Positions 43,305 to 44,228 of a DNA stretch of 44,228 nt are shown here, one piece after another. The notes under the pieces are model-generated. The model made no database searches, was not told the DNA's origin, and worked only from the letters and a program-made list of their open reading frames with translations. Both the position numbers and the translations under genes were made by a program. This stretch comes from Caldifarciminota bacterium (GTDB taxonomy: Bacteria > Hydrothermota > Hydrothermia > LBFQ01): the NCBI GenBank assembly GCA_027003075.1, contig JALWYV010000046.1, positions 1-44,228 on the forward strand, given 5' to 3'. How positions within the stretch are numbered: the stretch's first letter is position 1; each line of letters opens with the position of its first letter.

Positions 43305-43338
43305 TTACACTATGTGGTCAAATTTCGCAAAAGTGTAA
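43305..43338. promoter_or_regulatory. Inverted repeat in a divergent promoter region
   Basis: TTACACT (43305-43311) and AGTGTAA (43332-43338) form 7-bp arms separated by 20 bases, just upstream of the minus-strand promoter and 80 bases from the acs promoter. It may be an operator, but arms of this length can arise by chance. Confidence 0.3.
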
Positions 43339-43418
43339 ATACACGGCCCCGGTACGACGTCCGATGAACCTCTGGCCATATCCTCAAGAGCCGTTCCTAA
43401 ATACGGCCGCTCCCGGCT

Positions 43419-43424
43419 TAAAAT
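43419..43424 (+). promoter_or_regulatory. -10 box of the acetyl-CoA synthetase gene
   Basis: TAAAAT ends 7 bases before the ATG at 43432. Confidence 0.65.
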
Positions 43425-43431
43425 ATCCCCT

Positions 43432-44228
43432 ATGAAGGTGCTGAGTTTCCCCGTTGAATGGAAGCCCACGGACGAGTGGATTGAGAACTCCAACATCTAC
43501 CACCAGATGAAGAAGTACGGCATGGACTCCTACGAGGAGTTCCTGAAACGCTCCTTCAGCGACTACGATTGGTTCTGGCGGGCCTACTTTGAGGACACCG
43601 GCTTCTACTGGCACGAGCCTTACAAGCAGACCGTAGACCTCTCCCGCGGCAAGCCCTGGGCGAAGTGGTGGGTGGGGGGCAAACTCAACTGGACCTACAA
43701 CGCCCTTGACCGCCACCCCCAGGACAAGGTGGCCCTGATATGGGAGGGGGAGAACGGAGAGGTACGCACCTACACCTACGGCCAGCTGAAGGCGGAGGTG
43801 AACCGCCTCGCCAATGCCCTCAAGCAGCTCGGCGTAAAGGAGGGGGACGCCGTCGGCATATACCTGCCCTTCATACCGGAGACCGCCATATCCCTCCTTG
43901 CCATATCCCGTATCGGGGCGGTGGTGGTACCCCTCTTCTCCGGTTTCGGTCCGGAGCCTATAAGGGTGAGGCTCTCGGACGCCAACGCCAGAGTCGTTAT
44001 AACGACGGACTACGCCTGGCGCAAGGGCAACCGCATCCCCATGCTCAACACCCTCCGCCAGACCTACAAGGACATCCCCTCCCTTGACAGGGTAATAGTC
44101 TTACGCCGGGACAAAAACACCTCCCTGATGTGCAACGAGCTGGACTACGAGGAGTTCGTCAGGTGTGAGTCCAGCGACCTTGAGGTGAAGGCCTACGACC
44201 CCGATCACCTCTTTATGGTCATATACAC
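43432..44228 (+). CDS. Acetyl-CoA synthetase-type AMP-forming ligase, 5' part
   Basis: About 265 residues are present before the window ends, out of roughly 600-660 for the family. The N-terminal acetyl-CoA synthetase domain is clear: FFWRAYF-like segment DWFWRAYF, GGKLNWTYNALDRHP, VALIWEGENGEVRTYTYGQL, VNRLANALKQLGVKEGD and VGIYLPFIPETAISLLAISRIGA with FSGFGPE. The AMP-binding P-loop lies beyond the window. Substrate (acetate or another short acid) cannot be fixed from this part. Transcription is divergent from the zinc-ribbon gene and probably leaderless. Confidence 0.88.
   Translation, partial: MKVLSFPVEWKPTDEWIENSNIYHQMKKYGMDSYEEFLKRSFSDYDWFWRAYFEDTGFYWHEPYKQTVDLSRGKPWAKWWVGGKLNWTYNALDRHPQDKVALIWEGENGEVRTYTYGQLKAEVNRLANALKQLGVKEGDAVGIYLPFIPETAISLLAISRIGAVVVPLFSGFGPEPIRVRLSDANARVVITTDYAWRKGNRIPMLNTLRQTYKDIPSLDRVIVLRRDKNTSLMCNELDYEEFVRCESSDLEVKAYDPDHLFMVIY

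Overview
The window looks like a chromosomal segment of a thermophilic, Gram-negative-type bacterium of a poorly studied lineage. Several secreted proteins end in a Bacteroidetes/FCB-style C-terminal sorting domain (Gly-Val/Leu-Tyr core, final V-[IV]-[IV]-R). Adenosylhomocysteinase is the short archaeal/Thermotoga-type form, a cyclic-2,3-diphosphoglycerate-synthetase-like GTPase is present, and many proteins are rich in Lys, Glu, Arg and Val. A candidate phylum such as WOR-3/Hydrothermae would fit, but this is inference and no rRNA gene is present to test it.

Layout. 1-4.5 kb is accessory: one copy of a dispersed 118-bp repeat with a hairpin, a frame-broken IS256-type transposase, the tail of a secreted protein, and a large protein built from eight exact-length 144-bp tandem repeats. 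4.5-7.9 kb: a short coiled-coil protein, rsmI, ahcY and a glycosyltransferase. 7.9-8.8 kb: a decayed conserved gene that contains the second copy of the 118-bp repeat. 8.9-15.3 kb: glyS, a WecA/TagO-like enzyme, a roadblock protein with an unknown partner, a transketolase N-half, a UbiA-family prenyltransferase, ruvX and a cysteine-free PTPS-III. 15.4-21.6 kb: two FG-GAP secreted proteins flank a glycosyltransferase, the cDPG-synthetase-like GTPase and a Dph6-like ATP-pyrophosphatase. 21.8-28.9 kb: tuf and a compact S10/spc ribosomal cluster that stops at rplX. 28.9-36 kb: two tRNAs, a membrane protein, a lipoprotein, feoA-feoB facing a TonB-dependent receptor, and an intact IS982-type element. 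36-39.3 kb: frr-uppS-cdsA facing a tyrosine recombinase and a bifunctional nuclease. 39.4-44.2 kb: a secreted Asp-box protein, two unrecognised DNA-binding-like proteins, and the start of an acetyl-CoA synthetase gene that runs off the window.

Expression logic. About twenty first genes have a TANAAT box ending only 5-12 bases before the start codon and no Shine-Dalgarno sequence, which predicts leaderless or nearly leaderless mRNAs. Genes inside operons, and the few first genes with longer leaders (tuf, the Asp-box protein), have clear AGGAGG-type sites. Most convergent gene pairs overlap at their 3' ends and lack intrinsic terminators. The tuf leader is an exception in every respect: a perfect 9-bp terminator hairpin carries the apparent tuf -10 box in its loop, and EF-Tu itself has a remodelled switch I in place of the usual RGIT motif.

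The observations most worth following are the leaderless/SD division, the unusual EF-Tu and its leader, the cysteine-free PTPS-III, the 144-bp repeat protein, the 118-bp dispersed repeat, and the unrecognised gene pair at 41.0-43.3 kb.
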